64,000 bases of DNA, from the NCBI RefSeq assembly GCF_900101855.1, contig NZ_FMVC01000006.1:230948-294947 (forward strand), written 5' to 3'. The notes beneath the pieces are model-generated. The model saw only the letters and a list, made by a program, of their open reading frames with translations, ran no database searches and had not been told where the DNA came from. This document shows positions 29,024-38,808 of this stretch, piece by piece. The position numbers and the translations under genes are program-made. Within the stretch, counting starts at the first letter, position 1; the number at the start of each line of letters is the position of its first letter. Origin of the DNA: Flavobacterium anhuiense (lineage in GTDB: Bacteria; Bacteroidota; Bacteroidia; Flavobacteriales; Flavobacteriaceae).

Positions 29024-30190
29024 ATGAAAAAAAGTCTTATTGCACTCTCTTTAGGAGGGTTAACTATTGGAATTACAGAATTTGTAATGATGGGATTACT
29101 CCCAGATATTGCTTCAGATATGAAAGTTTCAATTCCGGTTGCTGGATATTTAATTTCGGCATATGCACTTGGAGTTGTTATTGGAGCACCTTTATTAGTA
29201 ATCGCGGGAAGAAATTATGCGCCTAAAAAAATGCTTTTAATTTTAGCCCTAATGTTGGCTGTTTTTAATGCTTTATCAATCATTGCTCCCAATTATAATG
29301 TTTTATTTGCTTCTCGATTTCTTTCTGGTTTGCCGCATGGCGCATTCTTTGGAGTAGGAGCCGTAGTTGCAAGCCGTTTAGCAGATAAAGGAAAAGAAGC
29401 ACAAGCCATCTCGATTATGTTTGCGGGCTTAACTATTGCTAACTTAATAGGTGTGCCGATTGGGACTTATATTGGACATCATTTTATTTGGCGTTATACT
29501 TTTGTTTTAATTGCTCTTGTGGGACTGTTGACTTTGTTGGCTATTTATTTTTGGATGCCAAATCTAGAAAAAGGAGAAAGCGTAAACATGAAAACGCAGT
29601 TGCAGTTCTTTAAAAGAACAGAAGCTTGGCTGATAATAGGAATTACGGCTATTGGTTTTGGAGGTCTGTTTGCTTGGATCAGCTACATCGCACCATTATT
29701 AATTAATGTATCTAAGTTTTCGCCAGAAGATGTTTCATCCATCTTAATTCTTGCTGGATTAGGAATGGTGGTTGGAAATTTTGTAGGAGGTAAGTTGGCA
29801 GATCGTTTTTCGCCAGCTCCTACAACTTTGGCTTTATTGCTTGTTATGTCCACCGATCTAGTTTTAGTTTACTTTTTCTCATTCAATCAATACATGTCCT
29901 TATTTCTGACTTTCTTGACAGGTGCTATTTCGTTCTCTGTAATTGCTCCAATTCAAATGCTGATGATTCGTACTGCAAAAGGAGCAGAGATGATTGCTTC
30001 AGCTTCTCTTCAAGGAAGTTTCAATATTGGGAATGCTCTAGGTGCTTTTCTAGGCGGACTGCCCTTAGCTGCAGGATTTAGCTATTCTTCTCCTAATCTT
30101 ATTGGAGTAGTGATGTCGATTATCGGAATGATTATTACATTCATATTGATGAGATTACATCAAAAACAGGTTCAAGTTCAGCCGATATAA
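29024..30190 (+). CDS. MFS transporter, DHA1-type efflux
   Basis: A 388-aa major facilitator protein with 12 predicted membrane segments. LTIGITEFVMMGLLPDIASDM is the signature of the AraJ/YdhP-type drug and sugar efflux subfamily, and FLSGLPHGAFFGVGAVVAS is the matching motif in TM4. Proton-driven export of a small molecule is expected; the substrate cannot be predicted. It is divergent from the AraC gene and followed by a terminator. Confidence 0.94.
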   Translation: MKKSLIALSLGGLTIGITEFVMMGLLPDIASDMKVSIPVAGYLISAYALGVVIGAPLLVIAGRNYAPKKMLLILALMLAVFNALSIIAPNYNVLFASRFLSGLPHGAFFGVGAVVASRLADKGKEAQAISIMFAGLTIANLIGVPIGTYIGHHFIWRYTFVLIALVGLLTLLAIYFWMPNLEKGESVNMKTQLQFFKRTEAWLIIGITAIGFGGLFAWISYIAPLLINVSKFSPEDVSSILILAGLGMVVGNFVGGKLADRFSPAPTTLALLLVMSTDLVLVYFFSFNQYMSLFLTFLTGAISFSVIAPIQMLMIRTAKGAEMIASASLQGSFNIGNALGAFLGGLPLAAGFSYSSPNLIGVVMSIIGMIITFILMRLHQKQVQVQPI

Positions 30191-30211
30191 ATCTAGAAAT
30201 TATAAAATTTT

Positions 30212-30245
30212 AAGCCCTTAACTTTTGTTTAAGGGCTTTTTTTGT
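30212..30245 (+). terminator. Terminator after the MFS gene
   Basis: AAGCCCTTAA - CTTTTG - TTTAAGGGCTT with a T7 run. Confidence 0.92.
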
Positions 30246-30815
30246 GCTTGTAAAGACGTAAACTTATAGTCAAAATTACTTTTTGGTTTGTTCTGCTGGT
30301 TTCATTTATAAGTAAAATCATTGTAAATTTTAAAATATTGCTGAAGTTTCCCATCTTTTTTAGCTTGATTTTAACTTTTTAAGTGTAAAAATAACACCTG
30401 ATAATTTCGTAATTAATATTCATGTAATCGATTGTTTTTTTTGTAATAATAGAATCAAATGAACGATTGATAATAATATTTTTAATATTTTAAAGTGACA
30501 TAAATTATATATGTCATATAAAAAAGCGATAAAAATTTTATTATATAATTTATTTTAGGATTTTTTTGGGAAATTTTATTTTTCGTTTAAAAAAAATATT
30601 TATGTTTGTGTAATCGATTACAACTTTTTTTGACAATGTTCGCAATCGATTAAGTTAGATGATGAAAAAGGAAGTTAGAATAAAGCTTTAGTGAAGAGAT
30701 AAATAAATTGCTGTTAAATAAAAAACCACAAATATTAAGTAAAAAATGAATTGAAAGTAACCACAAAAAACCACTTAACCAAAAAGAAAAACATTAATAA
30801 CTTAAACAATCAACC
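30246..30815 (+). promoter_or_regulatory. Long leader of the SusC1 operon with LacI-like operators
   Basis: The 570-base gap carries no ORF. At 30601-30608 TATGTTTG matches the -7 consensus and is directly followed by the 14-base palindrome TGTAATCGATTACA (30609-30622). A related site (CGCAATCGATTAAG, core 30644-30651) has its centre 32 bases downstream, and TGTAATCGATTG is at 30423-30434. Central CG palindromes of this kind are typical LacI-family operators. The predicted leader to the ATG is about 200 nt. Confidence 0.7.
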
Positions 30816-33800
30816 ATGAACTTTAAAGAACTATTAAACAAAGGAGCAAATTTTTGCTTTAAACTTGTTTTCTTACTGTGCTTATTGATCGGTAGTCAAG
30901 TACACGCGCAAGGCACAACGATAGAGGGAACCGTGAAGGATGCCGCGGGACTTTCTCTTCCTGGGGTAAACGTCTTAGAAAAAGGAACTAAGAACGGAAC
31001 TTCTACCGATTTTGACGGGCATTACAAAATAAAACTGACCAATCCGAAAGCCGTATTAATCTTTTCTTTTATAGGGTTTCAAAGCATTAATGTTTCTACA
31101 GAAGGAAAAACTAAGGTAAATGCAACATTGATTGAAGATGCTAATAACTTAAATGAAGTTGTTGTAATTGGATATGGAACTTCTAAGAAATCTGATTTGA
31201 CTGGTGCAGTTTCTACTATCTCAGGAGCAGACTTGAAAAAAGTGCCGGTAGCAAATGTTGCCGAAGCTTTAACTGGTAGAATTGCGGGTGTGCAAGTAAC
31301 TGCTGCCGAAGGTTCTCCAGATGCAGATATTAGAATTAGAGTTCGTGGCGGTGGTTCACTTACACAAGATGCTTCGCCATTAATTATTGTGGATGGTTTT
31401 CCAGTTAATAACATGAATGATATTTCTTCATCTGATATCGATACGATGACTGTTTTAAAAGATGCTGCTTCAACTGCTATCTACGGATCACGTGGTGCAA
31501 ATGGGGTAATTCTTATTACAACAAAAAAGGGTAAAGACGGAAAAATGGCAGTGAACTTTAATATGTTCTATGGCATGAAAACGATGGCAAAAGAAATTGA
31601 TGTTTTGTCGCCTGAAGATTATACGAAATGGCAGTACGAATATGCTTTACTTTCTCAAACGGGAACAAAAGTGCCTTCTAACCCAGATTCATACACTAAG
31701 TATTTTGGAAATTGGGAAGATCATGACATGTACAATGGCTTAAAGGGAGATGATTGGCAAAAACAGATTTTTGGGCGTACAGGTGAGGTTCAAAGCCGTG
31801 ATTTAGGAATTAGAGGAGGTACAGAAAAGTTGAACTACAATTTTAATTATGCTCATTACGATGAAAAAGCAATTATGATAGGCTCAAACTATAAAAGAAA
31901 TAACCTGTCATTAGCTTTAAAAAGTAAATTAAATGATAAGATAGATGTTGGTTTTACTATGCGTTATTCAGATACAGAGATTGACGGTGGTGGTGTAAAT
32001 GAACAAAACGAGAAGTCTTCATCAGATTCTCGTATGCGAACTATTGTTGGGTATGCACCACTTCCAGTAGCAGGTTTAACATCTGAAGATGTAAATGGAG
32101 ATGGGTCAGATATGCTAATAAATCCTTTTACGTCTGTTTCGGATAATGATCGTCAGCAGCTTCGTAAAAACTTTAATATGCTAGGAAGTTTTGGATGGCA
32201 GATTGTAGATAATTTAAAGTTGAACGTAGATTTAGGTTTGGATAATTTTAATAATCAGGACTATCGTTTTTATGGGCTAACTACTTATTATGTGGCTAAT
32301 GCGCCGCTAGCTACTATGCAGAATATGCCTGCAATGATTATGTCAGATACTAAAGATAGACGTTTCAGAAATGCTAATACGCTGACTTATGATTTCAAGA
32401 AAGTAATGGGAGAAGATCATCATTTGAATGTTCTTGTTGGGCAAGAAAGCATCGAATACAATTCGAATACTGTAACTAGCACAATACATGGATATCCAAC
32501 GTTTTTTGATTTTGATCAGGCAAAAAAATTAACAACGCAAGGATCTCCGCAATCAGTAGATAATTACTATAGTCCAGATGATAAATTATTATCATTTTTT
32601 GGACGTGCAAATTATGACTACAAAAATCGTTACATACTTTCTGCTACATTTCGTGCCGATGGATCAAGTAAATTTTTATCGCAAAATCGTTGGGGATATT
32701 TTCCAGCTTTTGCAGCCGGATGGAAAATCTCAGAAGAAAGCTGGATGAAAAACCAAAGCTGGTTAAGTCTTCTAAAATTAAGAGCAAGTTATGGTGAGGC
32801 AGGAAATAACAATATTCCTGTTGGTCAGCAGATTCAAATTTTTCAATCTACAGCAACATCATGGATTAATGGCGTTACTAGTGTTTGGGCTCCTTCAAAA
32901 ACAATGCCTAATCCTGATTTGAAATGGGAGACAACAGTAACTCAAAACTTTGGTTTGGATTTCGCATTTTTCAAAAATCGCTTAAGTGGTAATTTTGATA
33001 TCTATAAAAATATTACAAGTGACTTATTAATTAATTTCCCTGTTGCAGGATCTGGATACGATTTCCAATATCGTAATATGGGAGAAACTCAAAATACAGG
33101 TTTTGAAGCTACTTTAAATGTTGTGGCTATTGAAAAAGCTAAATACGGATTGAATTTTTCATTCAATATGGGAATAAACAAAAACCGTATTAATTCATTA
33201 GGTACTATGAATGATTTTGGACAGGCAACAGGATGGGCTTCTTCACAAATTGGAGACGATTACCTTATAGCAGTTGGTGGTTCATTAGGTAGTATGTATG
33301 GTTATAAAAATGATGGAAGATATGAGGTTTCAGACTTTGATTATGTTGGAGGGAAATATGTTTTAAAAAGCGGAGTAGTTAACACGTCTACTTCTTTGGT
33401 AGGAGACGGAAGTTCTCTTAAACCAGGAGATATGAAATTGAAAGATGTTAATGGAGATGGAAAAGTAGATATAAATGATAAAACAGTTATCGGAAATGTT
33501 AATCCTAAAAGCTACGGTGGTTTTGTAATTAACGGAAATGCTTATGGATTTGATTTAATGGCGGCTTTTAACTGGAGTATTGGCAATGATGTTTATAATG
33601 CCGATAAAATTGAATTTTCAACAGCTACTGCTTCAGGAAAGTATAAAAACTTAAACTCTACAATGGCAGATGGAAAAAGATGGACAAATCTAGATCCAGC
33701 AACTGGCCAATTGGTAACAGATCCTACTGCATTGGCAGATCTTAATGCTAATACAACAATGTGGTCGCCTTATATGAGATCTGCTATTTTTACAGATTGG

Positions 33801-34058
33801 GCAGTGGAAGATGCGTCGTTTTTAAGATTAAATACTCTAACATTAGGATACACAATGCCTGAAATGTTTACATCTAAACTTTCAATTTCTAAATTGAGAT
33901 TTTATTTGACAGCAAGCAATGTTTTTGTTTGGACTAACTATTCTGGTTCTGATCCAGAAGTTTCAACCAAAAGAAAAACTCCATTAACTCCTGGAGTTGA
34001 TTCGAGTCCATATCCAAGAAGCAGACAAATGATTTTTGGATTGAATCTTAATTTCTAA
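30816..34058 (+). CDS. SusC/RagA family TonB-linked outer membrane protein (PUL 1)
   Basis: A 1080-aa TonB-dependent glycan importer. After the signal peptide (FLLCLLIGSQVHAQ) there is a carboxypeptidase-D-like domain (IEGTVKDAAGLSLPGVNVLEKGT), a NEVVVIGYGTSKKSDLTGAVS TonB-box/plug entry and plug motifs NVAEALTGRIAGVQV and AASTAIYGSRGANGVILITTKKG. The C-terminus ends with aromatic F, as in 22-strand barrels. It is the first gene of a SusC-SusD-DUF5123 operon, 18 bases before the SusD gene. Substrate not known. Confidence 0.97.
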   Translation: MNFKELLNKGANFCFKLVFLLCLLIGSQVHAQGTTIEGTVKDAAGLSLPGVNVLEKGTKNGTSTDFDGHYKIKLTNPKAVLIFSFIGFQSINVSTEGKTKVNATLIEDANNLNEVVVIGYGTSKKSDLTGAVSTISGADLKKVPVANVAEALTGRIAGVQVTAAEGSPDADIRIRVRGGGSLTQDASPLIIVDGFPVNNMNDISSSDIDTMTVLKDAASTAIYGSRGANGVILITTKKGKDGKMAVNFNMFYGMKTMAKEIDVLSPEDYTKWQYEYALLSQTGTKVPSNPDSYTKYFGNWEDHDMYNGLKGDDWQKQIFGRTGEVQSRDLGIRGGTEKLNYNFNYAHYDEKAIMIGSNYKRNNLSLALKSKLNDKIDVGFTMRYSDTEIDGGGVNEQNEKSSSDSRMRTIVGYAPLPVAGLTSEDVNGDGSDMLINPFTSVSDNDRQQLRKNFNMLGSFGWQIVDNLKLNVDLGLDNFNNQDYRFYGLTTYYVANAPLATMQNMPAMIMSDTKDRRFRNANTLTYDFKKVMGEDHHLNVLVGQESIEYNSNTVTSTIHGYPTFFDFDQAKKLTTQGSPQSVDNYYSPDDKLLSFFGRANYDYKNRYILSATFRADGSSKFLSQNRWGYFPAFAAGWKISEESWMKNQSWLSLLKLRASYGEAGNNNIPVGQQIQIFQSTATSWINGVTSVWAPSKTMPNPDLKWETTVTQNFGLDFAFFKNRLSGNFDIYKNITSDLLINFPVAGSGYDFQYRNMGETQNTGFEATLNVVAIEKAKYGLNFSFNMGINKNRINSLGTMNDFGQATGWASSQIGDDYLIAVGGSLGSMYGYKNDGRYEVSDFDYVGGKYVLKSGVVNTSTSLVGDGSSLKPGDMKLKDVNGDGKVDINDKTVIGNVNPKSYGGFVINGNAYGFDLMAAFNWSIGNDVYNADKIEFSTATASGKYKNLNSTMADGKRWTNLDPATGQLVTDPTALADLNANTTMWSPYMRSAIFTDWAVEDASFLRLNTLTLGYTMPEMFTSKLSISKLRFYLTASNVFVWTNYSGSDPEVSTKRKTPLTPGVDSSPYPRSRQMIFGLNLNF

Positions 34059-34076
34059 TTTAAAAGACTACACAAA

Positions 34077-35879
34077 ATGAAACATAAAATATTAATAGCG
34101 GGATTGATTATTTCAGGTCTATTTAGTTCTTGCCAGCAATTTGAAGATGACTATTTAGATGCGCCTGCACAATCAACATTAGATGCTTCTGTAATTTTCT
34201 CTACAGCGGGACTTGCAAAAGGAGCTATTGACGGAATAAAAGTGCCATTTGCGGAGACTAACTCTTATAGAGGAAGATTTTTACCTTATTATGGATTAAA
34301 TACAGATGTAGAATGGTATAATACTTCGCAAACAGCAGGGGATAAGGCAGATTTGTGTGTGTATGATGCTAAGCCAAGTAATACTGAGATGAATACCACT
34401 AATAACGCTTATGCCATGATGTATTCAGGTATTGAACGAGCAAATGTTTGTATTCAAGGTATACGCCAATATGGAAATCCTGCACCAGGTACAGAAATGG
34501 GACAGCTATTAGGTGAAGCTTTAACGTTAAGAGCTATTTACTATGCTGATTTACTTAAGTCATGGGGAGATGTTCCAGCTCGTTTTGAGCCTATTACAAG
34601 CGCCACTTTATATTTGGCTAAAACCAATAGAGACATTATTTACAAACAACTAATTGCAGATTTAGGAGAAGCATCGACATTAGTGGCTTGGCCTAATGAA
34701 ACAGCTTACACAAGTACAGTAGAACATGTAAATAAGGCTTTTGTAAAAGCATTTAGAGCGCGTTTGGCTTTGGCTGCAAGCGGTTACCAGCAATATCCTG
34801 ATGGAGTAAGAAGAAGTAATGATCCAGAACTTTCAGTTGCTAATATGTATGCATTAGCTTTAAAAGAATCTCGTGAGGTAATCCAAAGTGGTTCTGCTCG
34901 TTTAGAATCTACTTTTGAGGGATTGTGGAGAAAATACAATGAAGAGAATACTGCTGCAGGAGGAGAATCTCTTTGGGAACTTCCTTTTTCTGATGGACGT
35001 GGTAGAATGTTATTCACTTTTGCTGTAAAACACACGGCTGCGGTTGACCAATTTCAAGCTAATGGCGCTAACCGTGGAGGTGTAGCAGGTCCGTTGCCAT
35101 TTGTTTTTTACGATTACGATCAAGCCGACGCTCGTAGAAATGTGACTTGTGTCCCTTATAAATACGGTGCTGCAGTTAATGGTATTGCTAAACAAGAATT
35201 AGGAACTTTAGATACATGGTATTTTGGTAAATATCGTTACGAATGGATGAAACGTTATGTAACATCTACGAATGATGATGGAGTGAATAAAATGTACATG
35301 CGTTTTGCCGAAGTACTTCTTATTGCGGCTGAAACAGCAAATGAATTAGAAGGGCCAAGTGCAGCAATGCCTTATTTGAAGGAAGTTCGCAGGAGAGCAT
35401 TTTCTTCGGCAGACCAAGCTGTAAAAGTTGAAAATTATGTAAATGCCTTAACGAGTAAAGAAGCAATGTTTAATGCGCTTGTTGAAGAAAATAAATATGA
35501 GTTTACAGGAGAGATGGAGCGTAAACAAGCACTTATTCGTTGGAATTTGCTTAAGGCAAACTTAGACAAAGCAAAACAAAAAATGGCAGAATTATCGGCT
35601 CGTACAGGACAATACGCAGATGTGCCGGCTACTTTGTATTATAAATATCAAGCGGATAATGTGAGTTTAGATATTTACGGTCTTAATAGAGGAGAAACCA
35701 CAAATCCGGGAGTAGCTTATTCATCTACGCCATGGACTTGGACAGGAACAGCTGCAGATGCCAAGATAGCCTCACTTTATAAAGTAGGAGTGAACCCTGA
35801 TAATAGACAATTCTGGCCAATTTGGCAAGTGTTTATTGATGGAAGTAATGGTCAGTTAAAAAATGATTACGGTTATTAA
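34077..35879 (+). CDS. SusD/RagB family nutrient-binding lipoprotein (PUL 1)
   Basis: A 600-aa surface lipoprotein that caps SusC and binds glycan. Lipobox GLFSSC is at about 15-20. SusD features are GEALTLRAIYYADLLKSWGDVP, a TPR-like helical body, MRFAEVLLIAAETANEL and VEENKYEFTGEMERKQALIRW. It lies 18 bases after susC. At 600 aa it is somewhat longer than usual. Confidence 0.95.
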   Translation: MKHKILIAGLIISGLFSSCQQFEDDYLDAPAQSTLDASVIFSTAGLAKGAIDGIKVPFAETNSYRGRFLPYYGLNTDVEWYNTSQTAGDKADLCVYDAKPSNTEMNTTNNAYAMMYSGIERANVCIQGIRQYGNPAPGTEMGQLLGEALTLRAIYYADLLKSWGDVPARFEPITSATLYLAKTNRDIIYKQLIADLGEASTLVAWPNETAYTSTVEHVNKAFVKAFRARLALAASGYQQYPDGVRRSNDPELSVANMYALALKESREVIQSGSARLESTFEGLWRKYNEENTAAGGESLWELPFSDGRGRMLFTFAVKHTAAVDQFQANGANRGGVAGPLPFVFYDYDQADARRNVTCVPYKYGAAVNGIAKQELGTLDTWYFGKYRYEWMKRYVTSTNDDGVNKMYMRFAEVLLIAAETANELEGPSAAMPYLKEVRRRAFSSADQAVKVENYVNALTSKEAMFNALVEENKYEFTGEMERKQALIRWNLLKANLDKAKQKMAELSARTGQYADVPATLYYKYQADNVSLDIYGLNRGETTNPGVAYSSTPWTWTGTAADAKIASLYKVGVNPDNRQFWPIWQVFIDGSNGQLKNDYGY

Positions 35880-35909
35880 AATCTTTCAAAAAATTAATAA
35901 TAAATTATT

Positions 35910-37484
35910 ATGATGAAAACATTAGATATATTTAAAGGTTTAATAACTGTATTACTTTTTTCAATTGCGGTTTCAAGCTGTGAAAGTTATAATGAAGCGT
36001 TGTTAGACGGTATCGAAAATACAAGAGAATTTTCTCCAATTGGACTGACAGCAAAAATTAGAAACTCAACTACGGTTGAATTAAACTGGACAGTTAAGGC
36101 AGAAGAAAATCCAGATCATTATGTAGTGGAATTTAGCGCAGATGATCCTGAGTTCAAAACTATTTATAAAACAATGAATGTTGCCGCTTCTCAACTTCCT
36201 GTGCAAGTAGCATTAGAAGGAGAAACTGTTTACTATATTAGAGTAAAAGCAGTTAGTGGTAAAGGATTAGAAGATTCTAAATGGTATGTTACGACAGCTA
36301 CAACATTGACAGAACAAATTTTCTTTCCAGTCCAGGATGCAGATATTGAAGCAACTCAGGTTACATTAAGATGGACTCCTAATAGTGCAGTAACACAAAT
36401 TTCCGTTCAGCCAGGGAATATTACACACACAATTACGGCAGCAGAAAAAACAGCTGGAGTTGCAACTATTACTGGTCTTACAGGTGAAACTGCTTATACC
36501 GCAACTTTATTAAACGGAACGAAGAAAAGAGGGGTAGTAACTTTTACTACAGGAATTGATATTGGAACGGGGATATTGGTTAAACCAGAAGATGATGTAC
36601 TTCAAAAAATTGCTAGTGCACCTTCTGGATCTGTTTTGGTTTTCATGCCCGGTGATTATACAGCTCAAACTGGAACAATAGCAGTAAATAAAACATTAAC
36701 ATTGAGAGGTTTGAGACCTGGTGATAAACCAAAACTTAAATTTAATTTCACTCTTGCCAACAACCCTAATAATACAAGTGAAGTAGTTAATTTCTCTTTA
36801 GTTGATATCGATTTAAGTGGAGCAGGAACAACTGGCGGTGCAATTACAATTGGTACAGCAGCTACAACAAACTTAGGAGATGTTTTAATAAGTGGTTGTA
36901 ATGTTCATGATTTCCCATCTCAATTAATGTATGGAAATGCATCAGCAAAATTAAAATCGTTCACTGTTGATAATAGTATTATTAAAAATGTTAACACCGC
37001 TTCTGGGGCTGATTTTATTGACTTTAGAACGACTTATGTGGCAAGTGTTTCTTTAACAAAAAGTACATTTGACAACTGTTCATCGCGTGACTTTATACGT
37101 TTAGACGCAGCTACTGGATTGACAGGAACAGGGTTAACAAGTAATGTGTTAATTGATGCATGTACGATCTATGCGCCTACATTGCCAGCAACGAGCAGAA
37201 TTTTGTATGTCCGTTTTAATGCAAATGCATCAATAGTGCGTAATACACTATTTACGGTTGGATCAGCGTCTTATACTAACAATACGGCAACTGCTGCTCC
37301 TACGTTCTCAAACAATAATAATTTCAATTCACCTAATTTACAGGTTGCAGCAAGTAACAATAGATCAGATACTTCTGCAACTGTATTAGATCCTCAATTT
37401 ACAAGTGCGACAACAGGTGATTTTACTCTTAAGAATCAAACATTAATTGATAGAAAAGTAGGAGATCCACGTTGGATAAAATAA
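35910..37484 (+). CDS. DUF5123/DUF4957-like surface lipoprotein with fibronectin module
   Basis: A 524-aa lipoprotein (lipobox SIAVSSC near residue 24). Two Ig-like or fibronectin type III modules span about 40-215 (KIRNSTTVELNWTVKAEENPDHYVVEFS...), then a parallel beta-helix from about 230: LQKIASAPSGSVLVFMPGDYTAQTGTIAVNKTLTLRGLRPGDKPKL is described here by its boxes only. DUF4957/DUF5123 proteins accompany SusCD in loci for pectic or other acidic glycans and may bind or cleave them; catalytic residues cannot be identified. Third and last gene of the operon. Confidence 0.85.
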   Translation: MMKTLDIFKGLITVLLFSIAVSSCESYNEALLDGIENTREFSPIGLTAKIRNSTTVELNWTVKAEENPDHYVVEFSADDPEFKTIYKTMNVAASQLPVQVALEGETVYYIRVKAVSGKGLEDSKWYVTTATTLTEQIFFPVQDADIEATQVTLRWTPNSAVTQISVQPGNITHTITAAEKTAGVATITGLTGETAYTATLLNGTKKRGVVTFTTGIDIGTGILVKPEDDVLQKIASAPSGSVLVFMPGDYTAQTGTIAVNKTLTLRGLRPGDKPKLKFNFTLANNPNNTSEVVNFSLVDIDLSGAGTTGGAITIGTAATTNLGDVLISGCNVHDFPSQLMYGNASAKLKSFTVDNSIIKNVNTASGADFIDFRTTYVASVSLTKSTFDNCSSRDFIRLDAATGLTGTGLTSNVLIDACTIYAPTLPATSRILYVRFNANASIVRNTLFTVGSASYTNNTATAAPTFSNNNNFNSPNLQVAASNNRSDTSATVLDPQFTSATTGDFTLKNQTLIDRKVGDPRWIK

Positions 37485-37508
37485 AAAAATCGTGGTTGAT
37501 TAAATAGA

Positions 37509-37547
37509 AAAAGCGGGATACAATTAAGTTTGTAATCCCGCTTTTTT
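37509..37547 (+). terminator. Terminator of the SusC1 operon
   Basis: AAAGCGGGAT and ATCCCGCTTT arms with a T run, 25 bases past the last stop. Confidence 0.9.
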
Positions 37548-37615
37548 ATGTACAATTTTTAATCATTTGATTCGAATAATTAATAATTCTAATTTCATAT
37601 AAAGCGTATAAGGTT

Positions 37616-37825
37616 TTATTCTAATTCGATACAATCGAAAACTGGATTGTCTTGCAGTAATGTTGCAACATTCAATTCGCTGTCAACTCTCAGAATATTA
37701 TCGCAATCTTCGAGATCAAAATTCCACAGAGAATTAGGCAATAATTCATTTAAGAGTACAGAAGCCGATTCAAATTTGGCTTGGGTATCAACGGAGGTTT
37801 TAAAAACATAAATCATAGTTTGCAT
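37616..37825 (-). CDS. Small conserved hypothetical protein (69 aa)
   Basis: MIYVFKTSVDTQAKFESASVLLNELLPNSLWNFDLEDCDNILRVDSE is read as a short alpha/beta protein of the kind often found in Flavobacterium; the segment given is described by its boxes FKTSV and NFDLEDCDNILRVDS. An HMA-like or ferredoxin-like fold is possible, without a CxxC. It is convergent with the SusC1 operon and 41 bases past the AraC gene's stop codon. Confidence 0.75.
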   Translation of the reverse strand: MQTMIYVFKTSVDTQAKFESASVLLNELLPNSLWNFDLEDCDNILRVDSELNVATLLQDNPVFDCIELE

Positions 37826-37865
37826 TTTTGAGGAAGCAAATTTCTGAAAAACGTCTACATATTTG

Positions 37866-38807
37866 TTAGGATTCTTTAATCAATAATTGGGACTTATCAA
37901 TCAATTTTCGATATCGAATAGGAGAAATTCCTTCTGTCTTTTTGAAAAAACGGCTAAAGTAAGATTGGTCTTCAAATCCTACCTGTGTTGCGATTTCCCC
38001 TACTGAGAGAGTGGTTTGAAAGAGTAAATATTTTGCTTCGAGCAATATGTTTTCGTCAATCCATTTAACGGCAGATTTTCCTGTAATGGTCTTGACACAT
38101 TTATTCAAATGGTTTGGAGTGACATTCAATAGAGAAGAATAGTAATTTACCTGATGTTGGGTTTTTATATGATCATGAATTAGTTCTTTGAATTTTGTTG
38201 TAATGGCTTCCGCAGCTGAAATATTTTTCACAGTTTTTACAGCATTTTTATTCATTTCATAAAATAGCGTAATCAGATACGATTGTACTATATTTAAATC
38301 TGTAATCGTGGTCTCTGAATATTCCTTTTTCAATCGCTCCAATATGTTTGTAATGGGAGCAATATCTTCGAGAGCCAGTTTGATTTTCGGATTTCCAGAA
38401 ATCTTCAAAAAATCAAAATCATTCAACAATTCACGGCTGCCATATTTCCGAATCAAAATATCAGGATGAAACTGACAGATGTAACCTTTATGAATATTAT
38501 TGATATTGTCTAGTGAAAAAATCTGTCCAGCAGGCACCATAATCATTTCGTTATCAGTTGTGATATATTCCTGATATCCCAATTTCATCTTGTGCTGTCC
38601 CGAAGAAATAAAAATTAAAGTATGGCAGGAATGTTTAGAAGGCGGAACAGGATGCTGCATCTGCATCATTTCTTCGATTTCAAGACAGAAAAAATGATCC
38701 GAATTTGACTTGAAAAGCAAATGAATAGGATTGTCTTCTCCCAGAAATTTCTCCCGAAAGCCTTTTGGATTGTACGTTTTGATTTTTTCAGCCTGCTTTT
38801 TTTTCAT
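37866..38807 (-). CDS. AraC family transcriptional regulator
   Basis: The ATG at 38807 (MKKKQAEKIKTYNPKGF) gives 313 aa; upstream frame to 38966 runs into the previous gene and is not used. The N-terminus is a cupin-like sensor (TLIFISSGQHKMKLGYQEY; MIMVPAGQIFSLDN), the C-terminus an AraC double HTH ending VGEIATQVGFEDQSYFSRFFKKTEGISPIRYRK. It starts 1 base after the DUF6642-like gene, indicating coupling. Its target is not evident. Confidence 0.93.
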   Translation of the reverse strand: MKKKQAEKIKTYNPKGFREKFLGEDNPIHLLFKSNSDHFFCLEIEEMMQMQHPVPPSKHSCHTLIFISSGQHKMKLGYQEYITTDNEMIMVPAGQIFSLDNINNIHKGYICQFHPDILIRKYGSRELLNDFDFLKISGNPKIKLALEDIAPITNILERLKKEYSETTITDLNIVQSYLITLFYEMNKNAVKTVKNISAAEAITTKFKELIHDHIKTQHQVNYYSSLLNVTPNHLNKCVKTITGKSAVKWIDENILLEAKYLLFQTTLSVGEIATQVGFEDQSYFSRFFKKTEGISPIRYRKLIDKSQLLIKES

Positions 38808-38808
38808 T

